DNA from: Pseudoflavonifractor intestinihominis
GTDB taxonomy: Bacteria; Bacillota; Clostridia; Oscillospirales; Oscillospiraceae
Reading direction: 5' to 3'
NCBI RefSeq assembly: GCF_040096055.1
Contig: NZ_JBBMFK010000035.1
Location: forward strand, 1 to 38,344
Length of the DNA: 38,344 bases
In this document: positions 23,973-32,022 of the stretch, piece after piece
Numbering within the stretch: position 1 is the first letter of the stretch
Layout: each line of letters starts with the position of its first letter
Program-made: the position numbers and the translations under genes
Notes under the pieces: generated by a model
What the model was told of the DNA's origin: nothing
Seen by the model: only the letters and a program-made list of their open reading frames with translations
The model's database searches: none

Positions 23973-24332
23973 TTAAAATTCCAGGCCGCCCTCACGGGCG
24001 CCCTCGGCCAGAGCGGCGACGCGGCCATGGTAGACATAGCCGCCGCGGTCAAAGACCACGGTGGTGATGCCGGCGGCCTTGGCGCGCTCGGCTACCATCT
24101 GGCCAACCTTCTTGGCGGCCTCGCAGTTGGAGCCGGAGCCCTCAAAGCCCTTCTCCAGGGAGGAAGCGGAGACCAGGGTCTTGCCGGCCACATCGTCGAT
24201 GACCTGGGCGTAGATGTTGGTCTCGCTGCGGAACACGTTCAGACGGGGACGCTCGGGCGTGCCGGCGATCTTGCCGCGCACTCTCTTGTGGCGCTTAAGC
24301 CGCTGAGCCTTGGTATTGGGACGATTGATCAT
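23973..24332 (-). CDS. rplR: 50S ribosomal protein L18
   Basis: 119 residues. L18 binds 5S rRNA. It has a basic N-terminus (RLKRHKRVRGKIAGT) and the end GRVAALAEGAREGGLEF. AAGGAGG precedes the ATG. Confidence 0.98.
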   Translation of the reverse strand: MINRPNTKAQRLKRHKRVRGKIAGTPERPRLNVFRSETNIYAQVIDDVAGKTLVSASSLEKGFEGSGSNCEAAKKVGQMVAERAKAAGITTVVFDRGGYVYHGRVAALAEGAREGGLEF

Positions 24333-24346
24333 AGTGGCACACCTCC

Positions 24347-24895
24347 TTACTTCTTCTTGACGCCGGTCTTGCCTTCCTTGCGGCGGATGACCTCGTCAGT
24401 GTATTTGATACCCTTGCCCTTATAAGGCTCGGGCGGACGCTTCTCTCTCACTTCGGCGGCAAACTGGCCCACCTGCTGCTTGTCAGCGCCGCTGATCACG
24501 ATCTTATTGGGGTTGGGCACGTCGATGGTGATGCCCTCGGGCTCCTCCACAATGACCTGGTGAGAATAGCCCAGGTTCATGACCAGCTTCTTGCCCTCCT
24601 TGGCCACACGGTAGCCGACGCCGTTGACGTCCAGCTCCTTCTTGAAGCCCTCGGTCACGCCCACCACCATGTTGTGGAGCAGGCTGCGGGTCAGGCCGTG
24701 GAGCGCACGGTTCTCCTTCAGGTCGTTGGGACGGGTCACGTGGATGACGTTGCCCTCCTGGTTAAAGCTCATCGCGGGGTGGAGCTGCTGAGTCAGGGAA
24801 CCCTTGGGGCCCTTGACGGTGACGACGTTGTTGTCGCCGATCTGCACTTCCACGCCGGCGGGGAGCTCGATCGGCATTCTTCCGATTCTAGACAT
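24347..24895 (-). CDS. rplF: 50S ribosomal protein L6
   Basis: 182 residues with two related domains; family start MSRIGRMPIELPAGV and end motif PPEPYKGKGIKY are intact. It lies near the factor-binding centre. AAGGAGG precedes the ATG. Confidence 0.98.
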   Translation of the reverse strand: MSRIGRMPIELPAGVEVQIGDNNVVTVKGPKGSLTQQLHPAMSFNQEGNVIHVTRPNDLKENRALHGLTRSLLHNMVVGVTEGFKKELDVNGVGYRVAKEGKKLVMNLGYSHQVIVEEPEGITIDVPNPNKIVISGADKQQVGQFAAEVREKRPPEPYKGKGIKYTDEVIRRKEGKTGVKKK

Positions 24896-24910
24896 ATCTG
24901 AGACTCCTCC

Positions 24911-25312
24911 TTACCAAACGAATGCAAGGACTTCGCCGCCGACATGAGCCTCGCGGGCCTTCTTGTCGGTCATGACGCCCTTGGAAGTGGACACGATGGC
25001 GATACCCAGGCCCTTCAGGACCCGGGGCAGCTCGTCGGCGCCCGCATAGACGCGCAGACCGGGCTTGGAGACGCGGCGCAGACCGGAGATGGCCTTCTCC
25101 TTGCCGGGGTTGTTGTACTTGAGGGTGACGCGGATCACGCCCTGGGTGCCGTCGTCGATGAGCTGGAAGTTCTTGATATAGCCCTCGTCCAGGAGAATCT
25201 GGGCGATGGACTTCTTCATGTTGGACGCGGGGACATCGACAGTGTCATGCTTGGCATTCGAGGCGTTGCGGATGCGGGTGAGCATATCCGCAATGGGATC
25301 GGTAATATGCAT
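24911..25312 (-). CDS. rpsH: 30S ribosomal protein S8
   Basis: 133 residues. The start MHITDPIADMLTRIRNA and C-terminal STSKGVMTDKKAR motif are clear. S8 binds helix 21 of 16S rRNA and in E. coli also represses the spc operon; whether it does here is unknown. AGGAGG lies 8 nt before the ATG, below a GCAA-capped hairpin (25336-25351). The spacer from rpsN is unusually long at 177 nt. Confidence 0.98.
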   Translation of the reverse strand: MHITDPIADMLTRIRNASNAKHDTVDVPASNMKKSIAQILLDEGYIKNFQLIDDGTQGVIRVTLKYNNPGKEKAISGLRRVSKPGLRVYAGADELPRVLKGLGIAIVSTSKGVMTDKKAREAHVGGEVLAFVW

Positions 25313-25335
25313 GAGTGTTACCTCCTATTAGAATT

Positions 25336-25351
25336 ACGGGCTTGCGCCCGT
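25336..25351 (-). promoter_or_regulatory. GNRA-capped hairpin upstream of rpsH
   Basis: On the minus strand ACGGGC, a GCAA tetraloop, then GCCCGT form a perfect 6-bp stem ending about 15 nt before the rpsH ribosome-binding site. GCAA loops are very stable and often bind receptors or proteins. This could influence rpsH translation or stabilise the 3' segment. Confidence 0.45.
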
Positions 25352-25423
25352 ATCAGCGGCAAGGTATCGGAGCTAGGCAACTTCGACCTGTTGACCGCCG
25401 GCCGGGGAATTTATTTGAAAATC

Positions 25424-25476
25424 GAAATTAGGAGTTCGGAATTAGGCGGCCCGCCTAATTCCGCATTCCTAACTTC
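25424..25476. repeat. long inverted repeat between rpsN and rpsH
   Basis: Two arms of about 27 bases face each other around a single central C (25451) and match at 24 of 27 positions; one of the three differences is a G-U pair in RNA. The innermost 14 positions pair perfectly. The sequence is AT-rich beside GC-rich genes and contains ATTAGG/CCTAAT motifs repeated within each arm. This looks like a palindromic interspersed repeat inserted into the operon. No T-run follows directly on the minus strand. Confidence 0.7.
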
Positions 25477-25489
25477 TCATTTCACAAGG

Positions 25490-25675
25490 TTACCAGGACG
25501 CCTTCTTCACGCCGGGGATCTGACCCTTGTAGGCCAGCTCGCGGAAGCAGATACGGCAGATGCCGTAGTCCCGCAGGTAGGCGTGGGGGCGGCCGCAGAT
25601 CTTGCAGCGGTTGTAGCGGCGGGTGGAGAACTTGGGCTCCGCCTGCTGCTTCAGGATCATAGACTTCTTAGCCAT
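25490..25675 (-). CDS. rpsN: 30S ribosomal protein S14, zinc type (type Z)
   Basis: 61 residues, the short zinc-binding form. The ligands are Cys24, Cys27, Cys40 and Cys43 (CKICG, then CRICF). AAAGGAGG precedes the ATG. Directly downstream is the 177-nt spacer with an inverted repeat. Confidence 0.98.
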   Translation of the reverse strand: MAKKSMILKQQAEPKFSTRRYNRCKICGRPHAYLRDYGICRICFRELAYKGQIPGVKKASW

Positions 25676-25689
25676 TTCGTTCTCCTCCT

Positions 25690-26244
25690 TTAGCGGGCGA
25701 AGGGAGCGCCGATGAGGGTCAGCAGCTCCTTGGCCTCTTCGTCAGTGGTGGCGGTGGTGCACATGACCACGTCAAGGCCGCGGATCTTGTCGATCTTGTC
25801 GTACTCGATCTCGGGGAAGATCAGCTGCTCCTTGATGCCCAGGGCGTAGTTGCCGCGGCCATCGAAGGCGTTGGGGTTGATGCCGCGGAAGTCGCGGACG
25901 CGGGGCAGGGCCACGTTGAACAGGCGGTCCAGGAACTCCCACATCTTGTCGCCGCGGAGGGTGACCTTAGCGCCGATGGGCATGCCCTCACGGAGCTTGA
26001 AGTTGGCCACGGACTTCTTGGCCTTGGTGATGATGGCCTTCTGGCCGGTGATCTTGGTCAGATCGCCCACAACGGCCTCCAGCACCTTGGAGTTGTCACG
26101 GGCCTCGCCGCAGCCGCAGTTGACCACGATCTTCTCCAGGCGGGGGATCTGCATGGGGCTCTTGTAGCCGAACTTCTGCATCAGAGCAGGAGCCACCTCG
26201 GCCTGGTACTTTGCCTTCAGATTGGGCACTTTCTTATCAGCCAT
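25690..26244 (-). CDS. rplE: 50S ribosomal protein L5
   Basis: 184 residues. L5 forms the 5S rRNA particle with L18 and touches P-site tRNA. The motifs EKIVVNCGCGEA, KAKKSVANFKLREGMPIG and RDFRGINPNAFDG are intact. GAGGAGG precedes the ATG. Confidence 0.98.
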   Translation of the reverse strand: MADKKVPNLKAKYQAEVAPALMQKFGYKSPMQIPRLEKIVVNCGCGEARDNSKVLEAVVGDLTKITGQKAIITKAKKSVANFKLREGMPIGAKVTLRGDKMWEFLDRLFNVALPRVRDFRGINPNAFDGRGNYALGIKEQLIFPEIEYDKIDKIRGLDVVMCTTATTDEEAKELLTLIGAPFAR

Positions 26245-26261
26245 TGTTAACTCCTCCTCTC

Positions 26262-26579
26262 TCAGATTTCAGCGCCGCACTTCTTGCAGACGCGGACCTT
26301 CTTGCCGTCGGCCAGAGTCTTGTGGGCGGGGCGGGTAGCCTTGCCGCACTTGGGGCAGACGCGCATGACCTTGGAGGCGTACATGGGGGCCTCCTTGGGG
26401 ATGATGCCGCCCTCCTGGCCCTGCTGACGGGGCTTGGTGTGGCGGGACACCATGTTGATCTTCTCTACGACGACCTTGCCGCTCTTGGGCAGGGTGGCAA
26501 TGACCTTGCCCTGCTTGCCCTTGTCCTTGCCGGACAGAACGACGACCTCGTCGCCCTTCTTGATGCTCATCTTATTCAT
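26262..26579 (-). CDS. rplX: 50S ribosomal protein L24 with zinc ribbon
   Basis: 105 residues. The N-terminal KOW domain (KKGDEVVVLSGKDKGKQGKV) starts large-subunit assembly. The C-terminal part holds two Cys pairs (Cys75/78 and Cys98/101), a probable zinc ribbon seen in many Bacillota L24 proteins. The ATG at 26579 has AGGAG 7 nt upstream and is preferred over 26570. Confidence 0.97.
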   Translation of the reverse strand: MNKMSIKKGDEVVVLSGKDKGKQGKVIATLPKSGKVVVEKINMVSRHTKPRQQGQEGGIIPKEAPMYASKVMRVCPKCGKATRPAHKTLADGKKVRVCKKCGAEI

Positions 26580-26596
26580 TGTCTACTCCTACCCCC

Positions 26597-26965
26597 TTAC
26601 AGCACTTCGGGAGCCAGCGACAGGATCTTCATGTAGTCCTTGTCGCGCAGCTCGCGGGCCACGGGCCCAAAGATACGGGTACCGCGGGGATTCTTGTCGT
26701 CCTTGATGAGAACGGCAGCGTTCTCGTCGAAGCGGACATAGCTGCCGTCGCTGCGGCGAACGCCCTTGGCGGAGCGGACGATAACGGCCTTCACGACCTC
26801 GCCCTTCTTCACCGTGCCGCCGGGCTGAGCCTTGCGGACGGAGGCCACGACCACGTCGCCGATGTTGCCGTACTTGCGCTTGGAGCCGCCCAGTACGCGG
26901 ATGGTCTTGATTTCCTTGGCGCCGGTGTTGTCGGCCACCTTCAGATAAGTCTCCTGCTGAATCAT
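26597..26965 (-). CDS. rplN: 50S ribosomal protein L14
   Basis: 122 residues, canonical (MIQQETYLKVADNTGAKEI start; ARELRDKDYMKILSLAPEVL end). L14 sits at the subunit interface and is the docking site of silencing factor RsfS. AAGGAGG precedes the ATG. Confidence 0.98.
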   Translation of the reverse strand: MIQQETYLKVADNTGAKEIKTIRVLGGSKRKYGNIGDVVVASVRKAQPGGTVKKGEVVKAVIVRSAKGVRRSDGSYVRFDENAAVLIKDDKNPRGTRIFGPVARELRDKDYMKILSLAPEVL

Positions 26966-26977
26966 ACCGACACCTCC

Positions 26978-27238
26978 TTACTTCGCCTTCTCGAGGATCT
27001 CGACCACGCGCCAGCGCTTGTCCTTGGACAGGGGCCGGGTCTCCATGACCCGCACGCGGTCGCCGATGCCACACTCGTTCTTCTCGTCGTGAGCCTTCAG
27101 CTTGTAAGTGCTCTTGACGATCTTCTTGTACAGGGGGTGGGCCACACGGTCGGCGATGGCCACCACCACGGTCTTGTCCATCTTGTCAGAGACAACCAGG
27201 CCGACTCTGGTCTTGCGGGAAGAAGTTCTGTTTTCCAT
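26978..27238 (-). CDS. rpsQ: 30S ribosomal protein S17
   Basis: 86 residues, an OB-fold 16S-binding protein (RVGLVVSDKMDKTVVV; GDRVRVMETRPLSKDKRWRV). GGAGG precedes the ATG, and the stop is 12 nt from rplN. Confidence 0.98.
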   Translation of the reverse strand: MENRTSSRKTRVGLVVSDKMDKTVVVAIADRVAHPLYKKIVKSTYKLKAHDEKNECGIGDRVRVMETRPLSKDKRWRVVEILEKAK

Positions 27239-27255
27239 TGTCTAGTTCCTCCTTC

Positions 27256-27459
27256 TTATCGGCCTGCGAGCTGCTGCTCACGGATGAGGGTCTTGACACG
27301 GGCAATGTCTTTCTTCACCTGGGCGATCCGGATGGGATTGTCCAGCTGATTGGTGGCGTGCTGAAGACGGAGCTGGAAGAGATCCTTCTTCAGGTCGCCC
27401 AGCTTAGCCTCCAGCTCGGCGGCGCTCATCTTGCGGATTTCAGTAGCCTTCATCTTCAT
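27256..27459 (-). CDS. rpmC: 50S ribosomal protein L29
   Basis: 67 residues forming a helical hairpin, with the family motif LRLQHATNQLDNP. The ATG at 27459 overlaps the rplP stop (ATGA). A second in-frame ATG at 27453 is an equally possible start. L29 borders the peptide exit and helps bind trigger factor and signal recognition particle. Confidence 0.96.
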   Translation of the reverse strand: MKMKATEIRKMSAAELEAKLGDLKKDLFQLRLQHATNQLDNPIRIAQVKKDIARVKTLIREQQLAGR

Positions 27460-27890
27460 TCACCACCATTCTCGGTCTCGGCGGTCTCTTTCGCCACGAT
27501 CTTGCACTTGACAGGCAGCTTGTGGGAAGCGAGACGCAGTGCCTCGCGGGCGACGTCCTCGGACACGCCGGCGATCTCAAACATAACGCGGCCGGGCTTG
27601 ACCACGGCCACCCAGTACTCGGGGGAACCCTTACCGGAACCCATACGGGTCTCAGCGGGCTTCTCGGTGACGGGCTTATCGGGGAAGATCTTGATCCACA
27701 CCTGGCCGCCACGCTTGGTGTAACGGGTCATGGCGACACGGGCGGCCTCGATCTGGTTGCTGGTGATCCAGGCGGGCTCAGTGGCCTGCAGGCCAAACTC
27801 ACCGTAGGTCACGGTGTTGCCACGGGTGGCCTTGCCCTTCATGCGGCCGCGGTGAACGCGGCGGTATTTCACTCTCTTAGGCAGCAGCAT
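27456..27890 (-). CDS. rplP: 50S ribosomal protein L16
   Basis: 144 residues, canonical (MLLPKRVKYRRVHRGR; RGGQVWIKIFPDKPVTEKPAE; GSGKGSPEYWVAVVKPG). It helps place the A-site tRNA. Its start overlaps the rpsC stop by one base (TAATG), so translation is likely coupled. Confidence 0.98.
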   Translation of the reverse strand: MLLPKRVKYRRVHRGRMKGKATRGNTVTYGEFGLQATEPAWITSNQIEAARVAMTRYTKRGGQVWIKIFPDKPVTEKPAETRMGSGKGSPEYWVAVVKPGRVMFEIAGVSEDVAREALRLASHKLPVKCKIVAKETAETENGGE

Positions 27891-28741
27891 TAGTTGGCGC
27901 CTCCTTCCTTGGCAGCAGCGGGAGCGGCGGGACGGGGGCCGCGGTTGAAGCCCTGGCCCTGGGGACGGCCCTGGCCGTTCCGGTTGAAGCCGCCCTGGCG
28001 GCGGTCACCGCCGAAGCCCTTGCGGTCGCCGTCGCGGCGATCCCGGCGGGGCCGGTCGGGACGCTCCTTGAAGTTCTTGGTATCCAGGGTGCGGGGGGTG
28101 GTCCGCAGGGCCTGGGAGAGGATCTCACCCTTGTAGACCCACACCTTCACGCCGATGCGGCCGTAGGTGGTGGCAGCCTCAGCGAAGCCGTAGTCGATGT
28201 CGGCGCGCAGGGTCTGCAGGGGGATGGTGCCGTCGTGATAGTGCTCGGTGCGGGCGATCTCGGCGCCGCCCAGACGGCCGGACACCTGAGTCTTGATGCC
28301 GCGGGCGCCCATGCGCATGGCACGGCCCATGGCGTTCTTCATAGCGCGGCGGAAGCCGATGCGCTTCTCCAGCTGCTGAGCAATGTTCTCAGCGATGAGC
28401 TGGGCGTCCATGTCGGGGTTCTTGACCTCGACGATGTTCAGGGCAACGCTCTTGCCCAGCATCTTCTCCAGCTGCAGGCGCAGGGCCTCGATGGCCTCGC
28501 CGCCCTTGCCGATGACCACGCCGGGGCGGGCGCAGTGCAGGTAGATACGCACCTTGGCGTTGTCGCGCTCGATCTCGATCTTGGGGATACCAGCGCCGTA
28601 CTGGGTCTTCTTCAGGAAGTCCCGGATCTTCTTGTCCTCCACCAGCAGGTCGCCGACCTTCTCGTTGCGGGCGTACCAGCGGGAGTCCCAGTCCTTAATG
28701 ACGCCCACGCGAAGGCCGTGGGGGTTCACTTTCTGTCCCAT
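27890..28741 (-). CDS. rpsC: 30S ribosomal protein S3 with long RG-rich tail
   Basis: 283 residues, about 60 longer than the common bacterial length. Residues 1-220 are standard: type II KH domain (VIGKGGEAIEALRLQLEKM) and C-terminal domain (MGRAMRMGARGIKTQVSGRLGGAEIAR). Residues about 222-283 form a low-complexity tail rich in Arg, Gly, Asn, Asp and Pro, with RNGQGRPQGQGFNRG-type segments, ending PAAPAAAKEGG. Such tails occur in this bacterial group; the role is unknown, perhaps RNA contact at the mRNA entry channel. GGGAGGAGG precedes the ATG. Confidence 0.97.
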   Translation of the reverse strand: MGQKVNPHGLRVGVIKDWDSRWYARNEKVGDLLVEDKKIRDFLKKTQYGAGIPKIEIERDNAKVRIYLHCARPGVVIGKGGEAIEALRLQLEKMLGKSVALNIVEVKNPDMDAQLIAENIAQQLEKRIGFRRAMKNAMGRAMRMGARGIKTQVSGRLGGAEIARTEHYHDGTIPLQTLRADIDYGFAEAATTYGRIGVKVWVYKGEILSQALRTTPRTLDTKNFKERPDRPRRDRRDGDRKGFGGDRRQGGFNRNGQGRPQGQGFNRGPRPAAPAAAKEGGAN

Positions 28742-28756
28742 ATTTTTCCTCCTCCC

Positions 28757-29101
28757 TTAGCGCTCGCTCACCGCGATGGTGATGTGAGAAGTACGCTTGT
28801 TGATGCGGAACGCGCGGCCCTGGGCCCGGGGACGCATACGCTTGATGATGGGGCCGGGGTTGGCGTAAGTGGCAGACACGTACAGCTTCTCGGGATCCAT
28901 CTGGTGATTGTTCTCCGCGTTGGCAGCCGCGCTCTTGAGGATCTTCAGCATGAGCTCGGAAGCAGCCTTGGGAGTGGCCATCAGAATAGCAGTGGCCTCG
29001 GGCACGCTCTTGCCCCGGATCAGATCGCACACGATCTGAACCTTACGGGGAGAGATGCGGGCATAACGCAGAGTAGCCTGGCCTACCTTTTTATCTTCCA
29101 T
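28757..29101 (-). CDS. rplV: 50S ribosomal protein L22
   Basis: 114 residues. The loop that reaches into the peptide tunnel (the RPRAQGRAFRINKRTSH region) is present and normal in length. AAGGAGGAG precedes the ATG. Confidence 0.98.
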   Translation of the reverse strand: MEDKKVGQATLRYARISPRKVQIVCDLIRGKSVPEATAILMATPKAASELMLKILKSAAANAENNHQMDPEKLYVSATYANPGPIIKRMRPRAQGRAFRINKRTSHITIAVSER

Positions 29102-29115
29102 GTTATCTCTCCTCC

Positions 29116-29388
29116 TTACTTACCGGACTTGGCGCCGGCGTGACCGCGGAAGGTCCGGGTGGGGGCGAACTCGCCCAGCTTGTGACCGACCATATCCTCG
29201 GTGACGTAGACGGGCACGTGCTTGCGGCCGTCGTGCACGGCAAAGGTGTGACCGACGAAGGAGGGGAAGATGGTGGAGGCGCGGCTCCAGGTCTTCAGGA
29301 CCTTCTTCTCACCGGTCTTGTTCATCTCATCGACCCGCTTGAGCAGCTCGGGGGCGCAAAAGGGGCCTTTCTTAATGCTTCTGGACAT
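29116..29388 (-). CDS. rpsS: 30S ribosomal protein S19
   Basis: 90 residues, canonical (MSRSIKKGPF; TWSRASTIFPSFVGHTFAVHDG). S19 works with S13 at the small-subunit head. AAGGAGG precedes the ATG. Confidence 0.98.
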   Translation of the reverse strand: MSRSIKKGPFCAPELLKRVDEMNKTGEKKVLKTWSRASTIFPSFVGHTFAVHDGRKHVPVYVTEDMVGHKLGEFAPTRTFRGHAGAKSGK

Positions 29389-29402
29389 CTTTTACTGCCT
29401 CC

Positions 29403-30239
29403 TTACTTAGAATTACGATGCTTGACGATGAACTTCTCGGTACGGTTCTTCGTCTTGCGGGTCTTGTAACCCATAGCGGGCTTGCCCCAAGGAGTGACAG
29501 GGCCGGGACGACCGACAGGGCTCTTGCCCTCGCCGCCGCCGTGGGGGTGGTCATTGGGGTTCATGACGGAGCCGCGGACAGTGGGCCGCCAACCCATGTG
29601 GCGCTTGCGGCCGGCCTTACCGATCTGGATGTTGGCCCAGTCGGTGTTGCCCACCTGGCCGATGCAGGCCTTGCAGTCCTCGCGGATATAGCGGACCTCG
29701 CCGGAGGGCAGACGGACCTGAGCCATGCCGTTCTCCTTGGCCATCAGCTGGGCAGCCACGCCGGCGGACCGGACGAGCTGAGCGCCCTTGCCGGGGTAGA
29801 GCTCGATGTTGTGGATGAGCTCGCCCACGGGGATGTTGGCGATGGGCAGGCAGTTGCCGGGCAGGATGTCGGCGTTGGGGCCGGAGACGATCTTGTGGCC
29901 GGCCTTCAGGCCAACAGGAGCCAGGATATAGCTCTTGGTGCCGTCCTCATACTGGATGAGGGCGATGTTGGCGGAGCGGTTGGGGTCGTACTCAAGACGG
30001 AGCACCACAGCGACCTCGCCGTCCTTCTGGCGCTTGAAGTCGATGATGCGGTACTTCTTCTTGTTGCCGCCGCCGCGGTGGCGGACGGTGATGCGGCCGT
30101 AGCTGTTGCGGCCGGCATTCTTCTTCAGGTTCTCAATCAGGCTGCGCTCGGGCTTAGCCTTCTTGTCAATGCCCTCGAAGGCGCTCACGGTCATGTGGCG
30201 GCGGGAGGGCGTTGTGGGCTTATAAGTTTTGATAGCCAT
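29403..30239 (-). CDS. rplB: 50S ribosomal protein L2
   Basis: 278 residues, canonical length. L2 is needed for subunit joining and peptidyl transfer. The motif GVVMNPNDHPHGGGEG appears here as GSVMNPNDHPHGGGEG, including the conserved His. AAGGAGG precedes the ATG. Confidence 0.98.
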   Translation of the reverse strand: MAIKTYKPTTPSRRHMTVSAFEGIDKKAKPERSLIENLKKNAGRNSYGRITVRHRGGGNKKKYRIIDFKRQKDGEVAVVLRLEYDPNRSANIALIQYEDGTKSYILAPVGLKAGHKIVSGPNADILPGNCLPIANIPVGELIHNIELYPGKGAQLVRSAGVAAQLMAKENGMAQVRLPSGEVRYIREDCKACIGQVGNTDWANIQIGKAGRKRHMGWRPTVRGSVMNPNDHPHGGGEGKSPVGRPGPVTPWGKPAMGYKTRKTKNRTEKFIVKHRNSK

Positions 30240-30254
30240 TATTCCTTATCCTCC

Positions 30255-30554
30255 TTACACCATGCCTTCGAAGAACTCGATGGTCTTGGAGTCCTCGCTG
30301 AGGGTGACCACAGCCTTCTTCCAGGAGGGGCGGCGGCCCTTGGGATAGGCGCCGGTGCGCTTCTCCTTGCCCTGCATGTTCAGGGTGTTGACCTTGACCA
30401 CCTTCACGCCGAAGATCTCCTCGACGGCCTTGGCGATCTCGATCTTGTTGGCGCTCTTGGCCACCTCGAAGGTGTAGCGCTTCATCTCAGTCTGCTCCAT
30501 GGACTGCTCGGTGATGACCGGACGCTTGATGATATCATAAGCGGTGGTAGCCAT
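30255..30554 (-). CDS. rplW: 50S ribosomal protein L23
   Basis: 99 residues (IIKRPVITEQS; GKEKRTGAYPKGRRPSWKKAVVTL). L23 is the main docking point at the peptide exit for trigger factor and signal recognition particle. The ATG overlaps the rplD stop by one base (TAATG), with GGAGGTG inside the rplD end. Confidence 0.98.
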   Translation of the reverse strand: MATTAYDIIKRPVITEQSMEQTEMKRYTFEVAKSANKIEIAKAVEEIFGVKVVKVNTLNMQGKEKRTGAYPKGRRPSWKKAVVTLSEDSKTIEFFEGMV

Positions 30555-31174
30555 TATGCGAACACCTCCTCGATGACGGCCAGGGCGGCCTTGTCCACGA
30601 TGAACTGGTTGGCGTTTACGATGTCGTAAACGGAGAGGAGCTTGGCGGTGGTGGTGACCACGCCGGGGATGTTCCGGGCGGACAGGACCACGTTCTCATT
30701 GACCTCGGGGGTGACCAGGACGGCCTTCTTGGCCTCCACGGCGCCCAGGAAGGAGGCCATGTTCTTGGTCTTGACGGCGTCCAGGTTCAGGCCGTCCACC
30801 ACGATGACGTTGCCCTCAGCGGCCTTGGCGGAGAGAGCGGACTTGAGGGCCAGGCGCTTGACCTTGCGGTTGAGGTTGTAGCTGTAGGAGCGGGGCTTGG
30901 GAGCGAAGACCACGCCGCCGTGAGTCCACTGGGGAGCGCGGGTGGAACCCTGACGGGCACGGCCGGTGCCCTTCTGGCGCCAGGGCTTGATGCCGCCGCC
31001 GGAGACCTCGGCGCGGGTGAGAGCGGACTGAGTGCCCTGGCGGCAGTTGGCCAGGTGATTCTTGACAGCCTCGTGAACAACGCTCACGTTGGGCTCAATG
31101 CCGAAGATAGCGTCGGAGAGGTCCACTTCGCCGACCTTCTTGCCGGTCATATCAACAACAGTTGCTTTAGGCAT
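30554..31174 (-). CDS. rplD: 50S ribosomal protein L4
   Basis: 206 residues. The tunnel loop (WRQKGTGRARQGSTRAPQW) is intact. In E. coli L4 also represses its own S10 operon through the leader mRNA; whether it binds the leader or the rpsJ-rplC spacer here is open. AGGAGAG precedes the ATG. Confidence 0.98.
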   Translation of the reverse strand: MPKATVVDMTGKKVGEVDLSDAIFGIEPNVSVVHEAVKNHLANCRQGTQSALTRAEVSGGGIKPWRQKGTGRARQGSTRAPQWTHGGVVFAPKPRSYSYNLNRKVKRLALKSALSAKAAEGNVIVVDGLNLDAVKTKNMASFLGAVEAKKAVLVTPEVNENVVLSARNIPGVVTTTAKLLSVYDIVNANQFIVDKAALAVIEEVFA

Positions 31175-31191
31175 TTGGTATCTCTCCTTTC

Positions 31192-31914
31192 TTACTTGTT
31201 ACGGGCGGAAGCCTTCTGGGGATTGCGGCCGGAAGCCTTCTGCGGGTTCTTGGAGATGTCGGCAGCAGCGCCCTTCTCCTTGACGTTGATAACAGAGCTG
31301 CGCAGGCAGACGATGCCGCCCTTGGGGCCGGGGATGGCGCCGCAGACAGCGATCAGGTTCAGCTCGGGGTCGACCTTGACCACGTCCAGGTTCAGCACGG
31401 TGACCTGCTCGTTGCCCATCTGGCCGGCGCCGATCTTGCCCTTGAAGATGCGGGAAGGATCGCTGTTGGCGCTCATGGAACCGGCGTGACGGTGCACAGG
31501 GCCGGTACCGTGGGACTCCTTCAGGCGGTGAGCGCCGTGGCGCTTGATGACGCCGGCGTAGCCCTTACCTTTGCTGATGCCGGTCACGTCCACACGATCG
31601 CCGGCGGCGAAGGTGTCGGCCTTGACCTCGTCGCCGATGTTCATGGTCTCGGCGTTGTTGAGGGTGAACTCCTTGAGGACCTTCTTGGGGCTGACGCCGG
31701 CCTTCTTCAGGTGGCCCAGCTCGGGCTTGGTGAGCTTGCGCTCGGGCACGTCCTCGAAGCCCAGCTGCACAGCGGTGTAGCCGTCCTTCTCCACGGTCTT
31801 CTTCTGAGTGACCACGCAGGGGCCAGCCTCAATGACGGTGACCGGGATGACCTTGCCGGCTTCGTCGAAGATCTGCGTCATGCCGACCTTCTTGCCGATA
31901 ATGGCCTTTTCCAT
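31192..31914 (-). CDS. rplC: 50S ribosomal protein L3 with repeated C-tail
   Basis: 240 residues. The core is standard (IGKKVGMTQIFDEAGKVIPVT; HGAHRLKESHGTGPVHRHAGS; GQMGNEQVTV). The last 19 residues hold a near-perfect tandem copy of NPQKAS-x-RN, a short extra basic tail absent from most L3 proteins. AAGGAGG precedes the ATG. It follows a structured 138-nt spacer from rpsJ. Confidence 0.97.
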   Translation of the reverse strand: MEKAIIGKKVGMTQIFDEAGKVIPVTVIEAGPCVVTQKKTVEKDGYTAVQLGFEDVPERKLTKPELGHLKKAGVSPKKVLKEFTLNNAETMNIGDEVKADTFAAGDRVDVTGISKGKGYAGVIKRHGAHRLKESHGTGPVHRHAGSMSANSDPSRIFKGKIGAGQMGNEQVTVLNLDVVKVDPELNLIAVCGAIPGPKGGIVCLRSSVINVKEKGAAADISKNPQKASGRNPQKASARNK

Positions 31915-31942
31915 GTGTTTTCCTCCTTAAATAAGGTTATTG

Positions 31943-32022
31943 GTTGGAAGACTTGGGGCATCAGGCTCCCCATTGGTCTGCCAACTTGACCCGTCCGCCT
32001 CAAAACGCGGCGGACTGCGGGT
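31943..32022 (-). promoter_or_regulatory. structured RNA spacer between rpsJ and rplC
   Basis: Two adjacent complex hairpins lie in this 138-nt gap. On the minus strand, ACCC plus GTCCGCC pairs with GGCGGAC plus GGGT (32022-31989, 3-nt bulge). GTTGG, AGAC and TGGGG then pair in order with CCCCA, GTCT and CCAAC (31985-31943), with internal loops and a 9-nt cap. Segmented stems with small internal loops resemble ribosomal protein-binding leaders. No T-run follows, so translational control or mRNA processing is more likely than termination. Confidence 0.55.
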
